Shown: positions 1-7,290 of the stretch, one piece after another
Layout of the letters: the number at the start of each line of letters is the position of its first letter
Numbering within the stretch: position 1 is the stretch's first letter
Origin: Telmatospirillum sp.
GTDB lineage: Bacteria > Pseudomonadota > Alphaproteobacteria > CACIAM-22H2
DNA: 64,000 nt
Direction of reading: 5' to 3'
Assembly: GCA_020248985.1 (NCBI GenBank)
Contig: JADCGL010000007.1
Span: forward strand, 1-64,000
Position numbers and translations under genes: made by a program
Notes under the pieces: generated by a model
Databases searched by the model: none
Told to the model about the DNA's origin: nothing
What the model saw: only the letters and a program-made list of their open reading frames with translations

Positions 1-171
1 CTCCAGCGCCGCCGCCACTTTGAGAACACCAAGGCTCACGAACACGCGCTCGTCCAGCAGGAACGACGACGGCGGGATCACCAGCGTGATCGACCGGTGG
101 AACTGCTCGAGCATCGTCGGCAGGATTTTGGGCGCGAAATCGGGGGCGGACGAACGAATGGCTTGCGTCAT
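1..171 (-). CDS. N-terminal fragment of a probable B12-binding/radical SAM-type protein
   Basis: This is the first 57 codons of a leftward gene that runs off the window edge. It starts at the ATG at 171-169 with no in-frame stop. The visible part contains a segment reading IPPSSFLLDERVF followed by SLGVLKVAAALE. This resembles the start of the cobalamin-binding domain found at the N-terminus of many B12-dependent radical SAM proteins, where a small sheet strand is followed by a loop and a helix beginning LG.L..AA.LE. The catalytic CxxxCxxC motif, if present, lies outside the window, so the assignment is tentative. A non-coding stretch of about 215 bp separates it from the next leftward gene. 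Confidence 0.45.
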   Translation of the reverse strand, partial: MTQAIRSSAPDFAPKILPTMLEQFHRSITLVIPPSSFLLDERVFVSLGVLKVAAALE

Positions 172-389
172 AGGAGAACTTTACCAGTCTGCGAACGGGT
201 TTGCGAGCTTCACGATCAATTGAACTGGTGCCGACGGCTGCGAAAGAAAAGAGTTGGCGTTAAATTTTTAGGGGGATTGGCGACATCACCCGATCCGAAT
301 TAGAGACAATTTTCCGATTTTGCGCATCAGGCAAACTTTGCGCCCACGCACCGGCAGAACAAACCCTCGCCAGCCCTCGGCGGCCATCC
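172..389. other. intergenic region upstream of the left-edge gene
   Basis: About 218 bp with no supported gene. It contains an AT-richer patch around 255-280 (gttaaatttttag), which could hold the promoter of the leftward gene starting at 171. I see no terminator with a clear T-run for the TPR gene that ends at 390. Confidence 0.4.
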
Positions 390-1079
390 TCAGCGGTTGA
401 TCCGCAAGGCAGGCGAAGCATCGCGCAGCGTTTGAAGGTTTTTCAGCGCATCGGCGAACTTGGGATCGATCTGCAGCGCTTTCGAAAAATGGTGTCGCGC
501 CGCTTCCAGGTTTCCGAGCTGCATCTCGACGACGCCGAGATTGTTCATCGCCGGCACGAAGGCGGGCGAAAGCGCGAGGCAGCGCTGGTAGCATTTGCGG
601 GCCTCCTCAAAGGCCTTTTTCGCCAGAAACACGTTGCCGAGATTGTTCGTGGCATCGAGATGGGCCGGTACGGCGCGCAGCACCTTGCGGAAAGACGCCT
701 GCGCCGCGCCGATCTGGCCCATGGCCAGCTGCACGGTGCCGAGATTGTTGAGCGCCGGCACGTGGTCTTTCTTGAGCGCGAGCGCTTTTTTGTAATGGCG
801 TTCGGCACCCGGGTTGTCGCCGAGCAGGCGAAAGGCTTCGCCGAGATTGTTGAAAAGATCGGGCGCCGCGAACCCGCGCCTGACCAGCTTCTCGAACAGT
901 TCGGCCGCGAGATAGGCGTTGCCGGTGTTGAGCGCGACGACCGCCAGAACCTCGGTCGCCGCCGGGTTCTCGCGGTCGATCTGCAGCACCGCATGGCTGC
1001 AGCGCTGCGCCTCGAGAAAGTTCTTGTCGCCGAGGGCTGCGGCGGCGTCCTGCAGCAGCGAGGGGATCGAGGGCGGCAT
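390..1079 (-). CDS. TPR-repeat protein
   Basis: A 229-residue soluble protein made almost entirely of tetratricopeptide repeats. From about residue 75 to 215 consecutive 34-residue units can be read, with the typical pattern NNLG...LG....A...Y.KAL...P (for example ALNNLGTVQLAMGQ and AMNNLGVVEMQLGN). There is no signal peptide and no membrane segment. TPR arrays bind peptides or proteins and have no catalysis of their own. It lies 36 bp downstream of a second TPR gene on the same strand and probably shares its transcript. Both sit next to an autotransporter and a GT41 glycosyltransferase. In eukaryotic GT41 enzymes (OGT) TPRs select the acceptor, so a partner role in glycosylation or export is possible but is inference only. 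Confidence 0.8.
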   Translation of the reverse strand: MPPSIPSLLQDAAAALGDKNFLEAQRCSHAVLQIDRENPAATEVLAVVALNTGNAYLAAELFEKLVRRGFAAPDLFNNLGEAFRLLGDNPGAERHYKKALALKKDHVPALNNLGTVQLAMGQIGAAQASFRKVLRAVPAHLDATNNLGNVFLAKKAFEEARKCYQRCLALSPAFVPAMNNLGVVEMQLGNLEAARHHFSKALQIDPKFADALKNLQTLRDASPALRINR

Positions 1080-1115
1080 TGCGAGCGCGGGCCTTTCGAA
1101 AGGTGATTCGGACGG

Positions 1116-2144
1116 TCAGGTGCCGGCAGGTTCGGCAAACCTGCGCCAATCCTGCCTGATATCGGAATTGCGCGGCGGATCGCCTGCCATCGCAAGCGCG
1201 ACGCCGCCAAAGTGCCAAAGCTTCTGCCATTCGTCGAGGTCGGCCGCACTTTGGGTGCGGATGCGCTTTTCCAGGCGCAGTCGCAGGTAACGCGGCAACA
1301 GCAACTGGTAGCCCGCGAGCAACGCCAGAGCGAGCGGAATCGACGCGACCAAAGGTGCGAGCCAGGCCGCCAGCGCCATCAGCGCGAAAACCACGGCGAA
1401 AGCTTGGTTCGAATCGCTGGCGCGATGGACCGGGCTTTTGGGAGCGCTCAGTTTCGCCACGTCGAGATCGAGCCGCACGCGTCCCGCCTCAAGCTGTGCT
1501 GCGAGCGCCGCGAGCAGCCTGCGGTCCGCGCCGGCATCGACCGGCGCTTCGACCGCCCGCGCGACCGCCGGCACGGTCGGCGCCGCTTCGACGAGGCTCG
1601 CGACGGGCACATGGAAGCGCGGATCAGCGGGCTGCAGCCGACGCGCTTCGGCAAGGCATTTCTCAGCCGCCGCCATCTCGCCCGTTTGCGCCGACAGACG
1701 GGCCAGATTGTAGATCGCGTCGACATAGTCTGGCTTGAGCCCGATCGCCCGGCGAAACAGGCCGTCCGCCGCGGCATAGTTTCCGGCGGCCTTTTCGACG
1801 ACGCCGAGATTGTTGTAGGCGGCAAACGCACTTGGCGCCAATTCGAGCGCGCGCTGCAGATCTGCCCGCGCCCGATCGAGATCGTTCGACTTGCGGTGGG
1901 CTTCGGCGCGCACGATCAGATACTCGACGCAGGTCGGATCCAGGATCAGCGCGCGCGTTATGGCGTCGAGCGCTTGCGCGTATTCGCCCAAACACAAGCA
2001 GGCGATCGCAAGCCCCTGGAACGCGATATGGTCGTAGGGATCGGCCGCGACGATGCGGGCAAAACCGTCGGCCGCCACGCGATAGGCCCCCTTGCCCAAC
2101 GCGTCGTTTGCCCTTTGCGCTGCTTCGATACGGGCTCGATCCAT
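1116..2144 (-). CDS. TPR-repeat protein with C-terminal membrane segment
   Basis: A 342-residue protein. Residues 1-175 form about five TPR units (YDHIAFQGLAIACLCLGEY, FAAYNNLGVVEKAAGNY, YVDAIYNLARLSAQTGE). Residues 180-245 are a low-complexity linker. Residues about 250-295 hold two hydrophobic stretches (FAVVFALMALAAWLAPLV and IPLALALLAGYQLLL), which would anchor the protein in the inner membrane. A basic/tryptophan-containing tail follows. The ATG at 2144 lies directly after the T-run of the autotransporter terminator and has no recognisable ribosome-binding site. Expression therefore depends on terminator read-through, leaderless initiation, or a start further in. The gene is probably co-transcribed with the TPR gene at 390-1079. 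Confidence 0.75.
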   Translation of the reverse strand: MDRARIEAAQRANDALGKGAYRVAADGFARIVAADPYDHIAFQGLAIACLCLGEYAQALDAITRALILDPTCVEYLIVRAEAHRKSNDLDRARADLQRALELAPSAFAAYNNLGVVEKAAGNYAAADGLFRRAIGLKPDYVDAIYNLARLSAQTGEMAAAEKCLAEARRLQPADPRFHVPVASLVEAAPTVPAVARAVEAPVDAGADRRLLAALAAQLEAGRVRLDLDVAKLSAPKSPVHRASDSNQAFAVVFALMALAAWLAPLVASIPLALALLAGYQLLLPRYLRLRLEKRIRTQSAADLDEWQKLWHFGGVALAMAGDPPRNSDIRQDWRRFAEPAGT

Positions 2145-2153
2145 AAAGAAAAA

Positions 2154-2175
2154 GGGGCAGCCTTTCGGCTGCCCC
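2154..2175 (-). terminator. Rho-independent terminator of the autotransporter gene
   Basis: On the minus strand GGGGCAGCC-GAAA-GGCTGCCCC forms a perfect 9-bp stem with a GNRA-type tetraloop, followed at once by TTTTTCTTT. It lies 23 bp after the autotransporter stop codon. Its T-run ends at the ATG of the downstream TPR gene, so this element also controls how much transcription reaches the two TPR genes. Confidence 0.9.
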
Positions 2176-2198
2176 CCGCTCTTTCGTCCGGCGTTGGA

Positions 2199-5100
2199 CT
2201 AGAAGGTCTGGCGGATACGAGCCAGGAAGGTGTGCGAGATGAAGCTGGTGCGCGCTTCGCCATCGTAGTTGCCCGAAACGTCGAAGCCGGCCGGCGAACG
2301 GTAGGTGAGGCCTGCGCCGTACGTGCCCGCCGTCTTGCTCATCGACTGGCCGTCGGTCGTGAAGGTCGCCGTCGGCGTGGTGGTGAAGAAGCTGCTGGAG
2401 GACGGCGTCGTCGAGCCAAAATCCTGCTGCACGCCGATGCGGGCTTCCGGCACCAAGCGCCAGCCATCGGCCATGCGGTAAGTCCCCGTGAAGCGGGCAC
2501 CGATGCCCGCCGTGGTCGTCTTGATGTCCTTCTGCGCAACCGTCAACGCACCAACGCCGCTTTCGGTGTAGGTCTTTTGCTTCAGCGTCGAGTACTGGCC
2601 GAACGCGTTGGGCGTGACCGTCCAGGTCGCATCGATCGGTACAGCGTAGCCCGTGCCGACGCGCCCCGTGTACTGGTTCCCGTTCCACTTGCCAGTCACC
2701 AAACCGCCGCCGGCGGCAGCCGTGCTGCGACGGCTTTCGTTCTCGTGGTAGGTGCCGGCAGCAAGACCTTCGACATACCACGCGTTGGTGATGTCGTAGT
2801 TCACATAGAGGCCGCCGGTATACGAATTGATGTCGTTGTTGCTCGTCGTGCTGCCCTTGGGCTTCGTATTGGTCGACGAGTAGGCGCCGAACACGCCGAT
2901 CAGGAACGAGTCGGTCACCTGGCTGTCGAGGCCCGCAGCAACACCCCAAGTCTTGCCGTCGTAGCCGGTAAAGCCGGACTTGGTGCCCTTGTCGGCCATT
3001 GAGCCGAAGCCCTGGAACCAAGCGCCCGACGGGCGACCGCCGATACCGGCCGAGAAGCCAGTCTCGAGCGCTTCACCGCCGGCATTGGCCGTGCGCACCG
3101 CACTGGTGCGGCTCGTGACCGGGCCTGCGACGGCGGTACCAGCCGAAGCCGCTGCCGTCGATGTGGCGCCGCCGCCCGTGTTGTCGGGCTGCAGCGACTC
3201 GACCGCTGCCGCGAGGCTCGTGCCGCTGAGGGTCTGGATACGCTGCAGAATGGTCGTCACGTCCGAGCCAACCGTCGTTGCCGACGAAGCCGTGTTGAGG
3301 GCCGTGCCGAGCGATGCCGAACCCGGCGCCGTGGTCGCACTCGCGATGGCCGTCGTATAGCCGCCCGACACCGTCGAAACCGTAATGTTCGCAGCGTTAC
3401 GGGTGAAAGTCAGGAACGACGTGTTCGCCGTCGTCATGTTCGTCGACGCGAGGTTGATGTTGGTGGTGTTGATCACCAAGGTGCTGCCAGTGGCGAGCGT
3501 GACCCCCGACATATCGACCGCGACGCGGAAGCTCGTATTTGCCGTCAAGGTCTGGTTCGCGACGAGACCCGTTAAGTTGTTGGTCGTGCTCGTCGGCTTG
3601 AAGGTCACGAGGCCGGTCGAGGCCAGCCCGTTTGCCGTCGCGGCGACGTTGAGGGTCACAACCGCACCCGTGATCGTCAAATCACCGGCCGATGTGAATG
3701 CCGTCGTACCCGTAATCGTAACGTTCGACGAAATGAAGGTCGAGCTGCCGCTAGCCAAGTTGACGGTCGATGCCGAGAAGTTGGCACCCGGACGCCACGT
3801 GCCCGTTACGTTGATGTTTGCCAGCTTGTTGGCCGCCGTGCCGATCGCGCCGGACGTCGTCACGTTGGAACCCGAGATCAGCAGGTTGCCGCGGTCGTCG
3901 GTGCCGGCCGAGATCGTGCCGGTGTGGTTGGCCGACAGATTCAACGTACCGTTCGCGGTGAAGGTGGTGGCACCCGTGATCGCACCGCCGGCGTTGGTGG
4001 TGCCGCCCGAGATGTTGATGGCGGTCGCGAAGATGGCGCCCGACACGTTGACCGTGCCCGCCGCAACGTTGAGGTTGGCGATGCTGGCGGTCGAGTTGCC
4101 GATCGTGGTCGCGGTCACGGTCGATGCCGTGCTCACATTGAGCGTACCGGTATTGTTGGAGTCCGTCGTGATCGCCGCCAACGAAGCGTTGCCGGTCCCG
4201 TTCACATTGACCGTCAGCGCCGCGCCCGTGGCGTTCACGAAGTTCAAGCCGGTCGAAAGCGTCGTGTTGGCGATGTTCGCCGTGCCGGTCACGTTCAAGG
4301 TGGTGGCATTCATCGTGCCGGTGCCATTCGCCGCAAGGGTCGAACCGTTGCCGACGATGATGCGCGTCGCCGTGATGTTGGCGTTGTTGGCCAACGTATT
4401 GAGCGTGCTGTTGCCGGTAACGTTAACCGTGGCGAGCGCCGTCGAGGCGTTGATACCGAGCGCCGAGGTCGCAGCGACCGTCGCTGTGTTGCCGGTATTG
4501 ATGACCAACGTACCGGTACCGCTCGAGCCCGTGATGTTGCCCGAGAGCGTAGCAACGAAGTTGCCGGCAACCGTCAAGGTCGAGTTCGACAGCAACGTGG
4601 TTGTGTTGACCCCATAGGTGCCGTTGGCGCCGAAATTCTGCGTCAACGAACCGTTCGCAGCCACGTTGACGGCCGTCGCGAACGTATCCGTCGAGTTCAG
4701 AGACACAACGCCGCTGGAACCAACCGACAACAGTCCGATACGCGTGCCCGTAACGCCGATCGTGGTCGCCGTGAAGGTCTGCGTCGCATTCGCGTTGATC
4801 GTGCCGTTGCCCGCAATGTTGCCGGCCGTGATGTTGCCACCGACCGTGAGATTGCCGTTCTGGTTGATCGTCAGGTTCGTGGTGACGTTGGCCGTGCCGG
4901 TCAGGTTCAGCGTGCCGTTGATCGTCGAGTTACCAACGAAGATGCTGCCGTTGACCGTGGCAACGTTGTTCGTGGCGTTCGTTTGGTTGAAGTGCAGCAG
5001 GCGCGCCGCGTTCGTGCCGACGTTGCCCGTGATCGTCACGTTGCCCGACAGGTTCACAACGCCAACGGTGTTGGTCGCCTGGTTCGTCGTGATGTTGCCG

Positions 5101-5798
5101 GTGATGTTGCCGCCGCTAGCGTTCAAGGTCAGGTTGGCGTTGGCCATGTTGATGCTGCCGCCGATCGTGCCCGACGTGTTCAACACGGCGGCTTCGCCGT
5201 CCGCTGCCGCAACGTACGAGAACGCGAACCCAGACGTGTTGGCGTTCGACACGTTGGCCGAACCCAGCAGCGTGATGCCCACGCCGGCCGATTGGTTGCC
5301 GGTCACCGCGATCGTGGCACCGCCCGTGCCGTTGTTGTTGATCGTCGAGTTGATGCTGAGCGTCGCGTTCGGTGCGGAAAGCGCGATCGCGGACGCGTTC
5401 GCGGCCGTGATGTTGTAGAGATTGCTGATCGTGACGTTCTGGCCGGTCGTGCCGTTGATGTTCAACGCGACATTCGTGCCGTTTGCGACAATCGAAGCGG
5501 CCGTGCCGTTGCCCAGGGTCTGCGTCGCGGCAGTCGTGAAGGCGACTGGATCGGTTGCGCCCGTCTGGCTCGTGTTGTTCGTCGTGCCGGTCAAGTTCAC
5601 CTGCGCTTGGGCTTGCTTGATCAGCGAAACCGTCCAACCGGTGCGCTCGCCCGTGGCGATGTCGACCGTCGGCACAACCGCGACCGGGACCGCAACCAAG
5701 ATGGCAGCAAGCGATACACCGCCAAGAAGGACCCGAGAATTCGACGCTTGGCGATTCATGGAAGCTGCAGCGAAGCCGACATTTGCCTTGGGGTTCAT
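2199..5798 (-). CDS. Autotransporter (type Va-like) with sequon-saturated passenger
   Basis: A 1199-residue surface protein. Residues 1-66 are an extended N-terminus with a hydrophobic core (about 24-42), ending near KQAQAQ, where signal cleavage is plausible. Residues about 67-805 are a low-complexity Asn/Thr/Gly/Ala-rich passenger of the beta-helix kind. By hand count it carries about 70 N-X-S/T sequons (NGT, NVT, NIT, NLT and others), with about six in ten Asn residues in a sequon. Residues about 805-918 are a linker (TSTAAASAGTAVAG). Residues about 920-1199 are the beta-barrel, beginning at GAWFQGFGS and ending in RIRQTF with a terminal Phe, as BAM substrates do; the barrel has a single sequon. 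I find no cysteine. The ATG is preceded by a good AAAGGACC site. The neighbouring GT41 N-glycosyltransferase makes this its likely substrate, glycosylated in the cytoplasm before export. Confidence 0.9.
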   Translation of the reverse strand: MNPKANVGFAAASMNRQASNSRVLLGGVSLAAILVAVPVAVVPTVDIATGERTGWTVSLIKQAQAQVNLTGTTNNTSQTGATDPVAFTTAATQTLGNGTAASIVANGTNVALNINGTTGQNVTISNLYNITAANASAIALSAPNATLSINSTINNNGTGGATIAVTGNQSAGVGITLLGSANVSNANTSGFAFSYVAAADGEAAVLNTSGTIGGSINMANANLTLNASGGNITGNITTNQATNTVGVVNLSGNVTITGNVGTNAARLLHFNQTNATNNVATVNGSIFVGNSTINGTLNLTGTANVTTNLTINQNGNLTVGGNITAGNIAGNGTINANATQTFTATTIGVTGTRIGLLSVGSSGVVSLNSTDTFATAVNVAANGSLTQNFGANGTYGVNTTTLLSNSTLTVAGNFVATLSGNITGSSGTGTLVINTGNTATVAATSALGINASTALATVNVTGNSTLNTLANNANITATRIIVGNGSTLAANGTGTMNATTLNVTGTANIANTTLSTGLNFVNATGAALTVNVNGTGNASLAAITTDSNNTGTLNVSTASTVTATTIGNSTASIANLNVAAGTVNVSGAIFATAINISGGTTNAGGAITGATTFTANGTLNLSANHTGTISAGTDDRGNLLISGSNVTTSGAIGTAANKLANINVTGTWRPGANFSASTVNLASGSSTFISSNVTITGTTAFTSAGDLTITGAVVTLNVAATANGLASTGLVTFKPTSTTNNLTGLVANQTLTANTSFRVAVDMSGVTLATGSTLVINTTNINLASTNMTTANTSFLTFTRNAANITVSTVSGGYTTAIASATTAPGSASLGTALNTASSATTVGSDVTTILQRIQTLSGTSLAAAVESLQPDNTGGGATSTAAASAGTAVAGPVTSRTSAVRTANAGGEALETGFSAGIGGRPSGAWFQGFGSMADKGTKSGFTGYDGKTWGVAAGLDSQVTDSFLIGVFGAYSSTNTKPKGSTTSNNDINSYTGGLYVNYDITNAWYVEGLAAGTYHENESRRSTAAAGGGLVTGKWNGNQYTGRVGTGYAVPIDATWTVTPNAFGQYSTLKQKTYTESGVGALTVAQKDIKTTTAGIGARFTGTYRMADGWRLVPEARIGVQQDFGSTTPSSSSFFTTTPTATFTTDGQSMSKTAGTYGAGLTYRSPAGFDVSGNYDGEARTSFISHTFLARIRQTF

Positions 5799-6386
5799 TA
5801 ATTCGGTCCTTTTTTATTCAAGCAATGACGCCGGAACGGCACACGAAATTTCGCGAGACGGCCCTTTTGAACCTTCTCTAAGGGATTTCTAGCAGCGGCT
5901 CGAAAGAGTTTGCAACTCAATACCGCCAGTCAGGCTCTGTGTTTTTCTGGCTGTGGCCCATCTGCAACGCCCTTGAACGTTTGTTAAGCAACCAGAAACT
6001 CTATATTTAACATAACATTAGATCTGTTTTCGATGCGATTCCACGCTGCGTCCGCGCGACCGCGTTACGCACAGCTCGGCCATTGACCGCCCGGCATTGA
6101 ACCCAAATGCGCCACACCCTAAATCGTTGCTGTTTTTGCCTGAAATCTTAATAACTATCTGAAATTAATAAGCTAGTTTCGACTTTTGTGTCGATTCGCG
6201 CGGCGCATTTCGAATGTTTCCGTTTTTTGTCGCGCGAAGCGCGCCCGACGGGGGTTTCCGCCCTAATGCCGCGGATTTGAAATACCGTGCCCCAGAAACT
6301 GTGCCCGAATCCGACTAGCCAAGGGCGACTCGGCAGCGTATTCCAGGCGCGCAATTTCATTTCAGCGCGTCGTGGAACCCCAAAAA
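5799..6386. promoter_or_regulatory. Divergent promoter region between autotransporter and methyltransferase genes
   Basis: About 590 bp without a convincing gene. It is clearly AT-rich around 5985-6200, unlike the rest of the locus, so promoters for both directions probably lie here. On the minus strand TTAAATATAGAG near 6000-6012 could serve as a -10 region for the autotransporter. A short inverted repeat TCGAC-ttttgt-GTCGA lies at 6179-6194, and a near-palindrome gtcgcgcgaagcgcgcccgac at about 6229-6249. No stop-free frame here has codon use like the neighbouring genes. Confidence 0.5.
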
Positions 6387-7283
6387 ATGGAATCATTGCA
6401 CGAGATTCTTGGCCTCGAAACGCTTGCCGAGATCGAGATTCTCGATATTGGGGCCCTTTCCGAAGGGACCGACCGCTATCAGCGCCTTGTCGATCTCGGC
6501 CAGGCCCGAATCACGGGGTTCGAGCCGAATCCTGCCGAATACGAAAGACTGTCGCGGCGCGGCCATCCTTACAGCTACATCCCGAAATTTCTCGGCGACG
6601 GCAACGCGCATACGCTGCGTATCGCGCGGTATCCGGGCTGCTCGTCGCTGTTCGCGCCCGATCCGGCGATCATCGACATGTTCTCGACCATCGGCGCGAC
6701 GGAAGACGGCGACAATTTCCGCACGGTCGAAACGCACCGCGTCGAAACCACGCGGCTCGACGACATCGAAGAACTGCGCGCGCCCGACTACGTGAAGATC
6801 GACGTTCAGGGCGCCGAGTTGATGGTGCTCGAAAACGGTGCCCGCACCCTCGGCGGCACGATGGTGCTCGAATGCGAAGTCGAATTTCTGCCGCTCTACA
6901 AGGGCCAGCCGCTGTTCGGCGAAATCCAGGCCTTCCTTCAGTCGCAAGGCTTCATGGTGCACAAGCTGATCGAAGTGGCGGGGCGCAGCTACCGGCCGAT
7001 GAACGCGCCCAATCCGTTCGAACCGATCAGCCAGATTCTATGGGCCGATGCCGTCTTCGTGCGCGACGTGCGCGGCGTTGCGAACTGGCCCCAAATGCAG
7101 ATCCTGAAGGCCGCAACGGTTCTGCACGAAGTCTACCTGTCATACGACCTCGTCAACTATCTCCTGCTCGCGCTCGACCGGCAGCGCGGCCCCGCGTCCG
7201 ACCTGTCGCTGCGGTATCTGCGGCGCCTGACCGCGGAAACGGCCCTGCCCAATCTCTATCTGACGCAGCGCCTTCAGCCCTAA
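6387..7283 (+). CDS. FkbM-family methyltransferase
   Basis: A 298-residue SAM-dependent methyltransferase of the FkbM type, which commonly O-methylates sugar hydroxyls in glycans. The SAM-binding motif I is seen as IEILDIGAL near residue 17, followed by the acidic strand end TGFEPNP. The family hallmark YVKIDVQGAE is near residue 137, followed by LECEVEF. There is no signal peptide or membrane segment, so it acts in the cytoplasm. The start is taken at the ATG at 6387; a GTG at 6372 in the same frame is the alternative, and neither has a strong ribosome-binding site. The gene is divergent from the autotransporter and converges with the GT41 gene with 7 bp between stop codons. The context suggests it may methylate the glycan placed on the autotransporter, which is inference. 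Confidence 0.85.
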   Translation: MESLHEILGLETLAEIEILDIGALSEGTDRYQRLVDLGQARITGFEPNPAEYERLSRRGHPYSYIPKFLGDGNAHTLRIARYPGCSSLFAPDPAIIDMFSTIGATEDGDNFRTVETHRVETTRLDDIEELRAPDYVKIDVQGAELMVLENGARTLGGTMVLECEVEFLPLYKGQPLFGEIQAFLQSQGFMVHKLIEVAGRSYRPMNAPNPFEPISQILWADAVFVRDVRGVANWPQMQILKAATVLHEVYLSYDLVNYLLLALDRQRGPASDLSLRYLRRLTAETALPNLYLTQRLQP

Positions 7284-7290
7284 CGCGCGC

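Noticed and set aside
3385-5801. Long open frames on the plus strand opposite the autotransporter
   Set aside because: They are antisense shadows of a low-complexity high-GC gene; their translations are Val/Ala- or Arg/Asp-rich with no domain, while the minus strand gives a clear signal peptide and barrel.
6148-6396. An 82-codon minus-strand frame in the divergent promoter region
   Set aside because: No ribosome-binding site, unusual composition, and it overlaps the start of the FkbM gene and an AT-rich promoter zone.
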